Origin: Dehalobacter sp. 12DCB1
GTDB lineage: Bacteria > Bacillota > Desulfitobacteriia > Desulfitobacteriales > Syntrophobotulaceae
Assembly: GCF_004343605.1 (NCBI RefSeq)
Contig: NZ_POSF01000014.1
Span: 186,001-250,000 of the forward strand
Direction of reading: 5' to 3'
Length of the DNA: 64,000 bases
The position numbers were made by a program, and so were the translations under genes. Under the pieces are notes generated by a model. The model ran no database searches and was not told where the DNA came from. It saw only the letters and a list, made by a program, of their open reading frames with translations. Positions within the stretch are counted from its first letter, which is position 1, and the number at the start of each line of letters is the position of its first letter. Shown in pieces: positions 8,524-17,054 of the stretch.

Positions 8524-10050
8524 CTATTTCGTGACACCCATACCCAGAAGTGATTCCAGCATGGTATCCAGCACCGTCACAATTCTGGCTGCCGAACTGT
8601 ACCCTTTCTGGAATTTGATCATATCAATCATCTCTTCATCTAAAGAAACACCCGATAGCGCTTCTCGGGAATTCCCTAGCTGCGTGGCAAGTACATTCTG
8701 GCCTTCAGCCATTCGGGTGCTTTGTTCCACATCGGAACCAAGCTCTGCCGTTAATCCTTCATAGTAGTCCGAGACTGAACTGGCTCCCAGCGCCGTGACA
8801 CTGGCCGGCACGGAAGCATAGGTCGTCAGGCTGTCCCAACCGGATGCCAGTGACGAGATGGCCAGGGCAATACTGCTGTCGCCGGAGGAGACTCCAGTAG
8901 CATCCGCAATTCCGGACGCTATCAGATTAACATCATCCTGAATGTCTTGATTCACGATAATATTCGCGGCCGTAATTGGGCTGGTTAAATCCGTGCTGGT
9001 AAAGAAGTCCAGCCCCGTATCTATCGTCAGCCCTTGACCTGATTGATGAAGCGCATTGACCGAATCGGCAATAACCGTGACAAGCGTATTCAGGTTGTCC
9101 CGAAATCCACTCAGATACGTGTCCCGCATTTCGATATCTGCCTGAAGAGAGCCCATTCCGCTCCCGAGATCAACTTCGGCTGCGGTTTTCGTCCCGTCTG
9201 CGGAAGCTTCCCACCATACCTCGCTGAAACCTGTGGCTGCATCTGTCGGGACCGGGTCTTCCTGGAGATGATACGCATTGCCATTAGAAACCAGTACATT
9301 GTTGCTGTCCGTAGAATTTCCAATAATCACGGTATAATTTCCTACAGACCTGTCCGTAAAATTCGAATCCAAAGACTCGATAACGGTCACTGGGACAAGT
9401 CCGGACAGTTCATCGACAATTTGGTCTCTCTGGTCCTTTAAATCATTCGGGTTGTCTCCTCTAATCTCAGCATTCCTGATTTGGTTATTAAGCAGCTGTA
9501 TCTGATCAGAGATGGTGTTGATCTGCGTAATTGTTGCATCGACACTGTTATCAAGATCTTTCTGCAAAGCAGTAATCTGCTGATCAATATTATGAAAAGT
9601 TTCCGTGAGCGATACGGCTTTTTCCCTGACAACAATACGGGAGGCGCTTTCCTCCGGAGAATTGGCCAGATCGCTCCAAGCACTCCAAAATTTCGACATA
9701 TCAGAGCTGAGGCTGTAATCCGAAGTTTCATTAAAGAACTGTTCAGTCAGACTAAGGGTCGCTTCTTTTCCAGACCAATATTCGTACTGTGATGTTTCCC
9801 TGCGATACTGCTGGTCGAGATAAGCATCTCTTACCCTGGTGATATCCGTTAGAAAAGAACCCGTACCAATGCTTAAATCCCTGCTGTTGGCATTAATCGT
9901 CAGCGGTATTGTCGCCTGCGTATTGGCGATCTGTCTCGAATAGCCCGTAGTACTGGCATTGGAAATATTCTGGCCGGTCGTATCAATAGCCGCTTGAGAT
10001 GTAATTAAAGCTCTATAGGCCGTTTCCAGCCCCATAAATGTTGAGTACAT
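8524..10050 (-). CDS. flgK: flagellar hook-associated protein 1 (FlgK)
   Basis: 508 residues; first junction protein between hook and filament. The N-terminal D0 motif (GLETAYRALITSQAAIDTTG then QNISNASTTGYSRQ) and the C-terminal SLDEEMIDMIKFQKGYSSAA define FlgK. The central part is variable, as usual for the exposed domains. It lies between flgN, encoding its export chaperone, and flgL, consistent with one minus-strand operon starting at flgM. Confidence 0.96.
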   Translation of the reverse strand: MYSTFMGLETAYRALITSQAAIDTTGQNISNASTTGYSRQIANTQATIPLTINANSRDLSIGTGSFLTDITRVRDAYLDQQYRRETSQYEYWSGKEATLSLTEQFFNETSDYSLSSDMSKFWSAWSDLANSPEESASRIVVREKAVSLTETFHNIDQQITALQKDLDNSVDATITQINTISDQIQLLNNQIRNAEIRGDNPNDLKDQRDQIVDELSGLVPVTVIESLDSNFTDRSVGNYTVIIGNSTDSNNVLVSNGNAYHLQEDPVPTDAATGFSEVWWEASADGTKTAAEVDLGSGMGSLQADIEMRDTYLSGFRDNLNTLVTVIADSVNALHQSGQGLTIDTGLDFFTSTDLTSPITAANIIVNQDIQDDVNLIASGIADATGVSSGDSSIALAISSLASGWDSLTTYASVPASVTALGASSVSDYYEGLTAELGSDVEQSTRMAEGQNVLATQLGNSREALSGVSLDEEMIDMIKFQKGYSSAARIVTVLDTMLESLLGMGVTK

Positions 10051-10127
10051 ATCCGTTACTCCTTTTAATCAAGCCTGTGAGCTTATTGCAGAAAAACCTG
10101 CCTCACTGGAATCTTATGAATCGAAAA

Positions 10128-10613
10128 TCAGATGCTTTTATTGATCAAATTATTTGGACTGAAGTCATTTTTTGCGCCTTTATTTGAAGGGTTTGAGTAC
10201 GTTGTATGCTTTTGGCCCGTTAGAAGCCTCAACGTGAAATCGGCAATACTCAACGCACTTTTAAGCAATTTGGCATTGATTTCATGTAAATTTTTAAGTT
10301 GGCTGATGACTTCTTCGAACTCCTGGCCAATCGGCTCAAAGCCCGGAGAGTATTTGATCAAATCCGTTAAGGTAATATCCTCTGTTTTCTTGCCAATCTC
10401 TTTACCAAAAAATTCTGCCCAGTAAAGTCTTTCCTCTTCCAACCGTCCGACTTCGAGCAGAATTTTTTCTTCCTGAGCGGTGATGCTTTCTATTTTCTCA
10501 ATAACATTGTCCACGAGCGCTTTCTGCTTTTCCTGTTCTAATTCGACCAGCTGGTGATAGAAAGCAATTTGCTGTTGTAGGTTATTTTCCAGACCCGCTA
10601 CATATTCTGCCAC
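10128..10613 (-). CDS. flgN: FlgN-type flagellar export chaperone
   Basis: 161 residues, almost entirely helical and rich in Glu, Lys and Leu (LVELEQEKQKALVDN, then ITAQEEKILLEVGRLEEER), the FlgN pattern. FlgN holds FlgK and FlgL unfolded and delivers them to the flagellar export gate. The start codon is GTG at 10613, directly after the flgM stop at 10614-10616, so translation is probably coupled. Identification rests on helix pattern, size and position between flgM and flgK. Confidence 0.85.
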   Translation of the reverse strand: MAEYVAGLENNLQQQIAFYHQLVELEQEKQKALVDNVIEKIESITAQEEKILLEVGRLEEERLYWAEFFGKEIGKKTEDITLTDLIKYSPGFEPIGQEFEEVISQLKNLHEINAKLLKSALSIADFTLRLLTGQKHTTYSNPSNKGAKNDFSPNNLINKSI

Positions 10614-10898
10614 TTATTTTCCCTCCATCCCGTTTGGAGAAAGAATTCCTTCTGCAATAGAAGCTGCATCAAGATTAAATTCACCATTGGCAATTTGTTC
10701 GGAGATTACCCTGACCCTATCATCTCTGATGTCTGGCATTTCCTTCATCTTTTGCAGTAGCTTTTGAAAAACCTGCGCATTTTCAGATACGGCCAACTGA
10801 TCCTTTTCTGAAGCCGTATTGACCTTACTCGTCTGAGATACCCGGATCGCAGCTTGGACACTGCCGACGGGGGAAATTGAAGTACCATCTATTTTCAT
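10614..10898 (-). CDS. flgM: anti-sigma-28 factor FlgM
   Basis: 94 residues from the ATG at 10898 (MKIDGTSISPVGSVQ), the usual FlgM N-terminus. An in-frame ATG at 10982 would add 28 basic residues unlike the family and is less likely. The C-terminal half (VRVISEQIANGEFNLDAASI then AEGIL) is the sigma-28-binding region. FlgM holds the flagellar sigma factor inactive until the hook is complete and FlgM is exported. First gene of the minus-strand flagellar cluster and divergent from motA. Confidence 0.9.
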   Translation of the reverse strand: MKIDGTSISPVGSVQAAIRVSQTSKVNTASEKDQLAVSENAQVFQKLLQKMKEMPDIRDDRVRVISEQIANGEFNLDAASIAEGILSPNGMEGK

Positions 10899-10982
10899 CA
10901 CATTCACCAACCTGACTGTTTTTATCTTTTTTGTTTTATACAGTTTTCTTATCGTCCAGCCGCCCAGTAATCTGAACATCAT

Positions 10983-11215
10983 CCACGACCAATTAAAGTT
11001 AATTACCTCTTATTAACTCTCAATATCTCACAATATCACTTTATTATACCCATTTATAAAGTTTGGAATAATCTTTTTCGTGTCATTATCCGGCAGAATG
11101 CTGTATAATATTGGTTGGTCCGATAAAAAAGCGATTAAAACCCCTAATGTTTTCGGTCAAAAATTACGTTATTAATAGTGTGTAAATGAAGATTACATAG
11201 GAGGAACATCAGTCA
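10983..11215. promoter_or_regulatory. divergent flgM/motA intergenic region
   Basis: 233 bases between two divergent motility genes, so it must hold promoters in both directions. On plus, a TATAAT lies at 11104-11109 and a sigma-28-like -10 word TCCGATAA at 11119-11126. Neither has a convincing -35 at the right spacing. The motA ribosome binding site AGGAGG is at about 11200-11206. I cannot assign start sites. Confidence 0.35.
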
Positions 11216-12022
11216 ATGGATATAACTACCATCTTAGGGCTTGTCCTGGGATTTTTCGGAATATTGTTTGGTTACGTTATTGAGGGCGGACACTTAGGTT
11301 CCTTGTATGCTACTGCCCCAATATTCATTGTCATTCTTGGTACATTGGGGGCAACCGTCATCGGTATCCCTTTAGAAGAATTGAAGAAATTGCCCAGATG
11401 GTTAAATATTGCGTTCACAAATCAATCCTTCGGTGTGGAGAAAGCCTATTTCACCCTGGTGCACTTTTCTGAGAAAGCCCGCCAGGAAGGACTTTTGAGC
11501 CTTGAACAGGAATTGGAAACCGTCGATGACAAATTCACCAAACAAGGCATGCAGTTGGTAATTGACGGGACAGACCCGGAAATTACTAGAAGCATCCTGG
11601 AATCAAACATTGCTGTTTTGGAAAATAGGCATAAGGTTGGGATCACCTTTTTCGAGTCCGCTGGGGGCTACAGCCCGACTTTGGGTATTATCGGAACCGT
11701 CATGGGTCTGGTTCACGTTCTTGGTAATCTGACGGACCCCGATAGTCTTTCCGGTTCGATTGCCGCAGCCTTTATTGCTACCCTCTATGGTGTTTGTTTG
11801 GCTAACCTAGTCTATCTACCTATCGCTGCCAAGCTGAAAATAAAAAATCAGATGGAAGTGCAGACAATGGAAATGATTCTTGACGGGATTATTTCTATTC
11901 AATCCGGTGAGAACCCCGCAATCCTGAAAGAAAAACTCAAGACCCACCTCGGCTATATACCCGAGAAAGAAACTAAATTTGAGGCTGAAGAAGTAACTAC
12001 AAGAACCGGATCATTAGTCTAA
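11216..12022 (+). CDS. motA: flagellar motor stator protein MotA
   Basis: 268 residues; membrane component of the ion-conducting stator that turns the flagellum. Four membrane segments are evident: the N-terminal TILGLVLGFFGILFGYVIEG, then PIFIVILGTLGATVIG, and a pair around GYSPTLGIIGTVMGLVHVL and IAAAFIATLYGVCLANLVYL. The cytoplasmic loop carries the charged EKARQEGLLSLEQELE motif that contacts FliG. The gene is followed 60 bases later by motB in the same orientation. Confidence 0.96.
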   Translation: MDITTILGLVLGFFGILFGYVIEGGHLGSLYATAPIFIVILGTLGATVIGIPLEELKKLPRWLNIAFTNQSFGVEKAYFTLVHFSEKARQEGLLSLEQELETVDDKFTKQGMQLVIDGTDPEITRSILESNIAVLENRHKVGITFFESAGGYSPTLGIIGTVMGLVHVLGNLTDPDSLSGSIAAAFIATLYGVCLANLVYLPIAAKLKIKNQMEVQTMEMILDGIISIQSGENPAILKEKLKTHLGYIPEKETKFEAEEVTTRTGSLV

Positions 12023-12082
12023 AAAGCATCACAAGTAAAAACATTCGAGGTATACAAGCATTAGTATAGAAGCGGTGATAAA

Positions 12083-12958
12083 ATGAGAAAGCAAAAAAAA
12101 CAAGATGGCCACCCCCCCGGTCAGGAAAGGTGGCTTGTTACCTACTCAGATCTGATTACACTATTAATGATCTTTTTTATCGTGATGTATTCGATGAGTC
12201 AGGTTGACGCCAACAAATTCAGGGCGATGGCCCAATCCCTGAGCATAACGCTTGGCGGTGCGGCACCTTCTGCAGTTAACCTCTCGGAAACACAGGCTGG
12301 GGATTCTTTCATTGAAGGTGGGAGTACTGAAGGTTCAACTTCGACAGGCCAGGATGACCAGCAAGGAATAGAGCAGGAGATCACCCCTTCAGAAGGAACC
12401 GGCCAAGGAAATACGGATTATCAGGAAAGCCTTACAATAGAGGGAATCAAAGCCAAATTGGATCAGTTTGCGAAAGAAAATGGAATTGAAAATAAGCTTG
12501 TATCATCCATTGAGGAACGAGGCCTGGTCATCAGTATTCAGGACACCTTGCTGTTTAACAGCGGCTCAGCAGAAATTACGACAAATTCACGGGCCATCCT
12601 GAAAAAAATCGGCACGGTCCTGTCCGCTTCACCGAATTATATAAAAGTGGAAGGACACACCTGTAACCTGCCGATCCATACCGCAGAATTTCGAAGCAAT
12701 TGGGAACTGTCCGTACTCAGGGCGACCAATGTCGTCCATATTCTTGTCGATGACGGTGAGATCGATCCCCTTCGACTGTCAGCAGCAGGGTACGGCGAAT
12801 ACCGCCCAGTCGCTGATAACAACACAGATCAGGGAAGAATTACCAACCGTAGAGTTGACCTGATTATCCTACGTTCCAAGTATGATCTGCTCGAGCCAGG
12901 CAACAGCAGTAGCAATACGGCTACAGGTACCAACAGTAGTGGAAATGACCGCAACTAG
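12083..12958 (+). CDS. motB: flagellar motor stator protein MotB
   Basis: 291 residues. The N-terminus has a basic stretch and one membrane helix, WLVTYSDLITLLMIFFIVMY, which contains the proton- or sodium-binding Asp (YSDLI). The plug and linker are Gly/Ser/Glu-rich (residues 70-135). The C-terminal OmpA-like peptidoglycan-binding domain spans about 150-275 (LLFNSGSAEI, then VEGHTCN, and RITNRRVDLIILR). Together with MotA it forms the stator. The EGHTCN motif has Cys where most MotB proteins have Asp (GHTDN), a substitution worth noting in the peptidoglycan-contact loop. Confidence 0.95.
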   Translation: MRKQKKQDGHPPGQERWLVTYSDLITLLMIFFIVMYSMSQVDANKFRAMAQSLSITLGGAAPSAVNLSETQAGDSFIEGGSTEGSTSTGQDDQQGIEQEITPSEGTGQGNTDYQESLTIEGIKAKLDQFAKENGIENKLVSSIEERGLVISIQDTLLFNSGSAEITTNSRAILKKIGTVLSASPNYIKVEGHTCNLPIHTAEFRSNWELSVLRATNVVHILVDDGEIDPLRLSAAGYGEYRPVADNNTDQGRITNRRVDLIILRSKYDLLEPGNSSSNTATGTNSSGNDRN

Positions 12959-12971
12959 CACCCTTATCGCT

Positions 12972-14015
12972 TTAGTAGGCCAAGCTTTTAACAGCCCTAT
13001 AGATAATATTACAGGTCATTTCGAGTTTCTCTTCATTGACCGTGTATATTTTGTCTTCCTGCGTATGATTATTCAGCAGCCACTCTTTACTCAGAATAGT
13101 TACCGCAGGGATGCCAGTACCTGCAAAGGATATCTCGTCGCTGTGATGGCTGCCGCCAGAAACATGCTTGAGGACCGCCCCATTTACCCTGCCGGCATCT
13201 TTCAGGGTCTCAATCAAAGTCTGAGAGTTTTCACCGGCTGACCAGAGAATATACTCTCCAACGGCACCATTGCCGACCGTATCAGCGTTAATAACCGCCT
13301 TTATTTCGGAGAGCGGGATCAGAGGGTTCTGTACAAAATATTTGGAGCCCAGGAAGCCCATTTCCTCAGCACTCCAAAAAGCCACTGCAATATTGATTTT
13401 AGGCGTAAAACCGTCTTGTGCCTCTTTCACCAGCCGACGCATGACTTGAAGAATACAGCCCACACCAGAAGCATTGTCATTCGCACCCGGATAGACTTCC
13501 CCGTTATAAATACCGAGATGATCAAAATGGGCAGAGAGGATAAGTGTCTGTTTTGGGTTATTCCCGGTAATACCAGCTAAGATATTGGCCGCTGGAACCC
13601 GAAGTGTGTCCGCTTCATCCGGTCGAAAAAGCGCTCTGCCGTCAATCATCTTTTCTTTCATCGAAGGAATCGAAAATAGCTGCCAGTAATTGTCCGCACT
13701 GAAAGACTTAAGTAGTAAGGCCTTAAATTGTCCTTCCAGGTAGACAAGCGCTTTGGTCTCTCCCGCAGTTCCCGCCCGACGGCCTTCGAGATTGGCATGA
13801 GACAAGTACTGAACATCTTCGATGGCTTTTCTGGAAATCGCCTGGATTGAAGGCACCCAAACAGTACCTTCACCCGAAGCAAACTCAATGCTGGAAGACG
13901 GAATTCCCAGAAGGCTTCCGAGTTTCTGCCCCCATGCCCCGGGCAGGACCGTCCAGGGGATAACAAATGCCGCCAGTCCGGCTACAATTTTTAGAAAAGT
14001 CCGGCGTGATTTCAT
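12972..14015 (-). CDS. Tat-exported M28-family zinc aminopeptidase
   Basis: 347 residues from the ATG at 14015, chosen because a ribosome binding site (GAAAGGAT) precedes it and because it yields MKSRRTFLKIVAGLAAFVI, a clear twin-arginine signal (SRRTFLK). The mature part is a co-catalytic zinc peptidase of family M28. The ligands and catalytic residues show in SAHFDHLG (His, Asp), GANDNASGVG (bridging Asp), WSAEEMGFLGS (catalytic Glu and ligand), INADTVGN (Asp) and GGSHHSDEISFAGTG (His). Probably a wall- or medium-facing aminopeptidase that folds with its metal before export. It is convergent with motB (13-base gap) and not obviously part of flagellar function. Confidence 0.9.
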   Translation of the reverse strand: MKSRRTFLKIVAGLAAFVIPWTVLPGAWGQKLGSLLGIPSSSIEFASGEGTVWVPSIQAISRKAIEDVQYLSHANLEGRRAGTAGETKALVYLEGQFKALLLKSFSADNYWQLFSIPSMKEKMIDGRALFRPDEADTLRVPAANILAGITGNNPKQTLILSAHFDHLGIYNGEVYPGANDNASGVGCILQVMRRLVKEAQDGFTPKINIAVAFWSAEEMGFLGSKYFVQNPLIPLSEIKAVINADTVGNGAVGEYILWSAGENSQTLIETLKDAGRVNGAVLKHVSGGSHHSDEISFAGTGIPAVTILSKEWLLNNHTQEDKIYTVNEEKLEMTCNIIYRAVKSLAY

Positions 14016-14044
14016 ATTTTTTATCCTTTCACGGAGGGAGTAAC

Positions 14045-14485
14045 ATGTCACTAAAAATTAATAATTCCACCCCAAAAAATAATTTTGGGATTGATCTTCA
14101 TCAATCTTCAGAAAAAAAGGAAAGCAGCTTCAGCAATATTCTATCACATTCCCGTCAACTTCAAAGCCAGGAGATGCAACTTTTTCTGAAACGTCTTGAA
14201 AAGCAGGGACAAAAGCTCTCCGAGAACAGATCTTTGGAAAATCTGATGGAATTTAAAACCCTGGTCAAAAGTTTTCTTCAATCAACCTTTGGAAAAAGCA
14301 GAAATATGCAAGAGGAAACTTTTTGGGATTACCGAGGCCAGCCGAAAGTCATGGCCCGGGTAACGAAAATCAACAAGACACTGGAAGAATTGGGTGAACA
14401 GGTACTCTCTTCCCAATCTGAACCGTTAAAAATCCTGGAAAAAATCCATGAAATTAAAGGACTTATTATCGATTTATTCACCTGA
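14045..14485 (+). CDS. YaaR/DUF327 family protein
   Basis: 146 residues from the ATG at 14045, which has GGAGG at 14033-14037, seven bases upstream. Helical, with the family core LMEFKTLVKSFLQSTFGKS and the aromatic segment FWDYRGQPKVMARVTKINKT, then LEKIHEIKGLIIDLFT at the end. YaaR-type proteins are widespread in Firmicutes. Their molecular role is unsettled, and they often sit near flagellar or replication genes. Divergent from the Tat peptidase; the two start codons are only 29 bases apart, so their promoters must overlap each other's leaders. Confidence 0.8.
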   Translation: MSLKINNSTPKNNFGIDLHQSSEKKESSFSNILSHSRQLQSQEMQLFLKRLEKQGQKLSENRSLENLMEFKTLVKSFLQSTFGKSRNMQEETFWDYRGQPKVMARVTKINKTLEELGEQVLSSQSEPLKILEKIHEIKGLIIDLFT

Positions 14486-14561
14486 TATTAAAATTGAATT
14501 GGCCTTTACAATATTTTGAATAGTTATTAAAACGTTGTACTAGCGGAAGGAGCAATAAAGA

Positions 14562-15356
14562 ATGATGAACGGCACGGGCATGATTACGGATTATCCTAGA
14601 TTCGTTAAAGCTTTCCAAAATGTCAGCGGTCTTGACTTGAACTATTATAAAGAAAACCAGATGAAGAGACGGATCCTAAACTTCATGAACACAAGGGGCT
14701 ACCAGGAAAATTATACGGACTTCCTGAAGGACCTCAATCTTAAACCTGACCTTTACGATGCTTTTTTTAAACACCTGACCATCAACGTCACACAGTTTTT
14801 CCGTGATGTCAAGCAGTGGGATGTCTTTCGGGAAAAAATTATCCCCGATTTGTTGAAGACCAGATCTTCCTTAAAAATATGGAGCGCGGGCTGTTCAGCA
14901 GGCCAGGAAGCCTGCACCATGGCGATCATTATGGCGGAATATTTTCCGGGAACAAACTTCAGTATTCTTGGAACAGATATTGACGTCAACGTCTTAAAGC
15001 AGGCCCAGTCAGGTATTTATGACGAACGTGATTTTGCCAGCACTCCCCCCTATCTTCTTGATAAGTATTTCAACAAATCTGATATGAAATTTCAGATTAA
15101 AAGCACGCTCACCAGGAATCTGACTTTCAAGACGCAGAACCTGCTTACCGATAGGTTTGACCGGGGCTTTGATCTGATTGCTTGTCGCAATGTCGTGATC
15201 TATTTTACCGATGAAGCAAAGGATGTGCTGTATAAAAAATTTGCGGACTCCCTGAAGACGGAAGGGATCCTTTTCACAGGCTGTACAGAGCATTTATTTG
15301 GCAAAAGCCAGCACGGTCTTAAATCCGTTTCCTCGTTTTTTTATCAAAAAGTATAA
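14562..15356 (+). CDS. cheR: chemotaxis protein methyltransferase CheR
   Basis: 264 residues. CheR transfers methyl groups from SAM to glutamates of chemoreceptors, setting adaptation. The N-terminal all-helical CheR_N domain (residues about 10-75, with FKHLTINVTQFFRD at its end) is followed by the SAM-binding domain: LKIWSAGCSAGQEACTMAII (motif I), ILGTDIDVNVLKQAQSGIYD, and FDLIACRNVVIYFTDEAKDV. All motifs are intact. It closes the plus-strand motility group; no cheB or receptor gene is in the window. Confidence 0.95.
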   Translation: MMNGTGMITDYPRFVKAFQNVSGLDLNYYKENQMKRRILNFMNTRGYQENYTDFLKDLNLKPDLYDAFFKHLTINVTQFFRDVKQWDVFREKIIPDLLKTRSSLKIWSAGCSAGQEACTMAIIMAEYFPGTNFSILGTDIDVNVLKQAQSGIYDERDFASTPPYLLDKYFNKSDMKFQIKSTLTRNLTFKTQNLLTDRFDRGFDLIACRNVVIYFTDEAKDVLYKKFADSLKTEGILFTGCTEHLFGKSQHGLKSVSSFFYQKV

Positions 15357-15485
15357 GATGATACCGGCATTGCCAACCCAGCTTCATTTTTAGCTTCGTG
15401 GTATCCAAGGCGTATCTCCGATCGTGTCCGTGGTATCTTTACAAAGTGTGAACAGAGATGCTATACTTTTCTGGACACAATCGGG

Positions 15486-15521
15486 TTGACAGGATTTTCA
15501 GATTTCACTTAAAAATACAAT
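15486..15521 (+). promoter_or_regulatory. possible promoter of the riboswitch leader
   Basis: TTGACA at 15486-15491 is a perfect -35 word. TTAAAA lies 17 bases later and TACAAT at 15516-15521. It sits about 20-50 bases before the riboswitch core, as a leader promoter should. The -10 assignment is uncertain. Confidence 0.45.
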
Positions 15522-15530
15522 ATGGTTTTT

Positions 15531-15650
15531 AATGTGTTGGAGCAAACTTTACGAAAGTGAAGGACGCTAAAGTCATGGGTCTAAATTAGGGGATTCGAAA
15601 TGCATGTAATGCGTTTCCAGGATATTCTGACAGGATTGCCAGACTACAAG
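15531..15650 (+). ncRNA. class I cyclic-di-GMP riboswitch (GEMM-I) aptamer
   Basis: The segment AGCAAACTTTACGAAAGTGA is followed by AGGACGCTAAAGTC and ATGGGTCTAAAT. It reproduces the GEMM-I order: GCAAAC, a stem CTTTAC/GTGAAG closed by a GAAA tetraloop, GGACGC(A/T)AAAG, then GGTCTAA as tetraloop receptor. The second arm ends with GGATTGCCAGACT, which matches the conserved 3' strand of the class. The second arm carries an extra hairpin (GAAATGC / GCGTTTC at about 15597-15617). A terminator hairpin follows directly. The ligand is known for the class; binding here is inferred. Confidence 0.82.
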
Positions 15651-15670
15651 GATTTTGAACTTCTCAGGGG

Positions 15671-15704
15671 AGAGCAGTTCCTTTTACGGATCTGCTCTTT
15701 TTTA
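15671..15704 (+). terminator. intrinsic terminator of the c-di-GMP riboswitch
   Basis: AGAGCAG (15671-15677) pairs with CTGCTCT (15692-15698), followed by TTTTT. It lies about 20 bases after the aptamer and 75 bases before the transporter ATG, the layout of a transcription-attenuating expression platform. Whether ligand turns the gene on or off cannot be read from the sequence by eye. Confidence 0.75.
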
Positions 15705-15779
15705 TTTCAACTATTTTGTGTACTATAACCGGTTAGGCCAATAAAAATTGACCACACTAATGATGGAGGTGTACGATTC

Positions 15780-17054
15780 ATGACCTTGATTCTGACCCTT
15801 GTTATTTTTGTAGCTACTTATGCACTGATCGTAACGGAGAAAATCCCGCGGGCTGTCACCGCGGCCCTCGGTGCCTGTCTCCTGATTCTTTTAGGTGTAT
15901 TCCCGCAGAAAACTGCTGTCGAACACATTGACTGGAATACGCTGGGTTTACTTATCGGCATGATGATCATTGTCGATCTGACCAGACGTTCCGGTGTCTT
16001 CGGTTTTCTGGCTATTTGGGTCGCCAAGAAAGTCAAAGGCAATCCAATCAGACTGTTGATCTCTTTGGCTATACTGACTGCCATTTTATCGGCTTTTCTG
16101 GATAACGTGACGACTGTTTTGCTGATTGTTCCGGTCTCCATTGTGATTGCTGAAACCTTGAAATTAAACCCGATGCCTTTTCTGATTACCCAGATTCTGG
16201 CCAGTAACATCGGGGGAACCGCGACCCTGATCGGTGATCCGCCGAATATTATGATTGCCGGACCGGCAGAGCTTACTTTTATGGATTTCATGGTGAACCT
16301 GACACCTGTGACAATTGTAATCTTGGCTGTTACCCTGTTGGGCTTTTATTTTCTTTATCGCAAAAAGCTAAAGACCGATCAGGAATCCATCGCCCTGCTG
16401 CTGTCGCAAAATGAATACGACTATATTAAAGACTGGGCCCAGCTCAAAAGAAGCCTGGCCGTGCTTGCTCTGACCATTGTCGGTTTTATGCTGCACGCCG
16501 TCATCCATGTTGAGACCGCTACGATTGCGCTGGCCGGAGGCATGCTGCTCATGGTACTGAGCCGCGAGGAACCGGAAGAGGTATTTCTAGCGATTGAATG
16601 GCCAACGATCTTCTTCTTTACTGGATTATTCGTTTTAGTCGGAGGATTGGTCGAAGTCGGCGTCCTGGACAAGATTGCTGAATGGAGCCTGGGGCTTACC
16701 GGCGGTGTGCCGGTCGTCATGGCGATGCTGATCGTCTGGCTTTCCGCTATTTTTTCGGCTTTCGTCGATAATATTCCGTTCGTGGCCACCATGATTCCGT
16801 TGATTCAAAAAATCGGGGTCCTCGGTGGGCTGACCCCGGAACAGCTCCAGCCGCTCTGGTGGTCTTTGGCTCTGGGCGCCTGCCTGGGCGGAAACGGTAC
16901 AATTGTCGGCGCCTCGGCCAACGTCATTGTTTCGGGGATTGCCGAAAAAAACGGCTATCCAATCAGTTACAAAAAGTATTTCCTGATCGGGTTTCCATTC
17001 ATGCTTCTATCCATTGTGATCGCCTCGGCGTATATTTTGCTGCGATACTATTAA
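15780..17054 (+). CDS. ArsB/NhaD family (IT superfamily) ion transporter
   Basis: 424 residues, about eleven membrane segments. Two inverted halves are visible. The first contains FLDNVTTVLLIVPVSIVIAE then SNIGGTATLIGDPPNIMIAG. The second contains FVDNIPFVATMIPLI then LGACLGGNGTIVGASANVIV. The paired DN and GG(T/N)(A/G)T motifs are those of the ArsB/NhaD/CitM group: arsenite extruders, sodium/proton antiporters and divalent anion carriers. Nothing in the sequence fixes the substrate; no ars gene is near. The gene has a GGAGG ribosome binding site and a riboswitch leader. The 3' end overlaps the convergent hydrogenase gene by four bases. Confidence 0.85.
   Translation: MTLILTLVIFVATYALIVTEKIPRAVTAALGACLLILLGVFPQKTAVEHIDWNTLGLLIGMMIIVDLTRRSGVFGFLAIWVAKKVKGNPIRLLISLAILTAILSAFLDNVTTVLLIVPVSIVIAETLKLNPMPFLITQILASNIGGTATLIGDPPNIMIAGPAELTFMDFMVNLTPVTIVILAVTLLGFYFLYRKKLKTDQESIALLLSQNEYDYIKDWAQLKRSLAVLALTIVGFMLHAVIHVETATIALAGGMLLMVLSREEPEEVFLAIEWPTIFFFTGLFVLVGGLVEVGVLDKIAEWSLGLTGGVPVVMAMLIVWLSAIFSAFVDNIPFVATMIPLIQKIGVLGGLTPEQLQPLWWSLALGACLGGNGTIVGASANVIVSGIAEKNGYPISYKKYFLIGFPFMLLSIVIASAYILLRYY

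Noticed and set aside
10983..11215. Sigma-28 promoters for motA and flgM
   Set aside because: TCCGATAA at 11119 and TAAAGTTT at about 11056 each match half of the consensus but are not paired at the needed spacing; reported only as a region.
15357..15780. T-box, lysine or sodium-type leader for the transporter
   Set aside because: No T-box GGTGGNACC and no motif I know of the others, while the GEMM-I core matches throughout.
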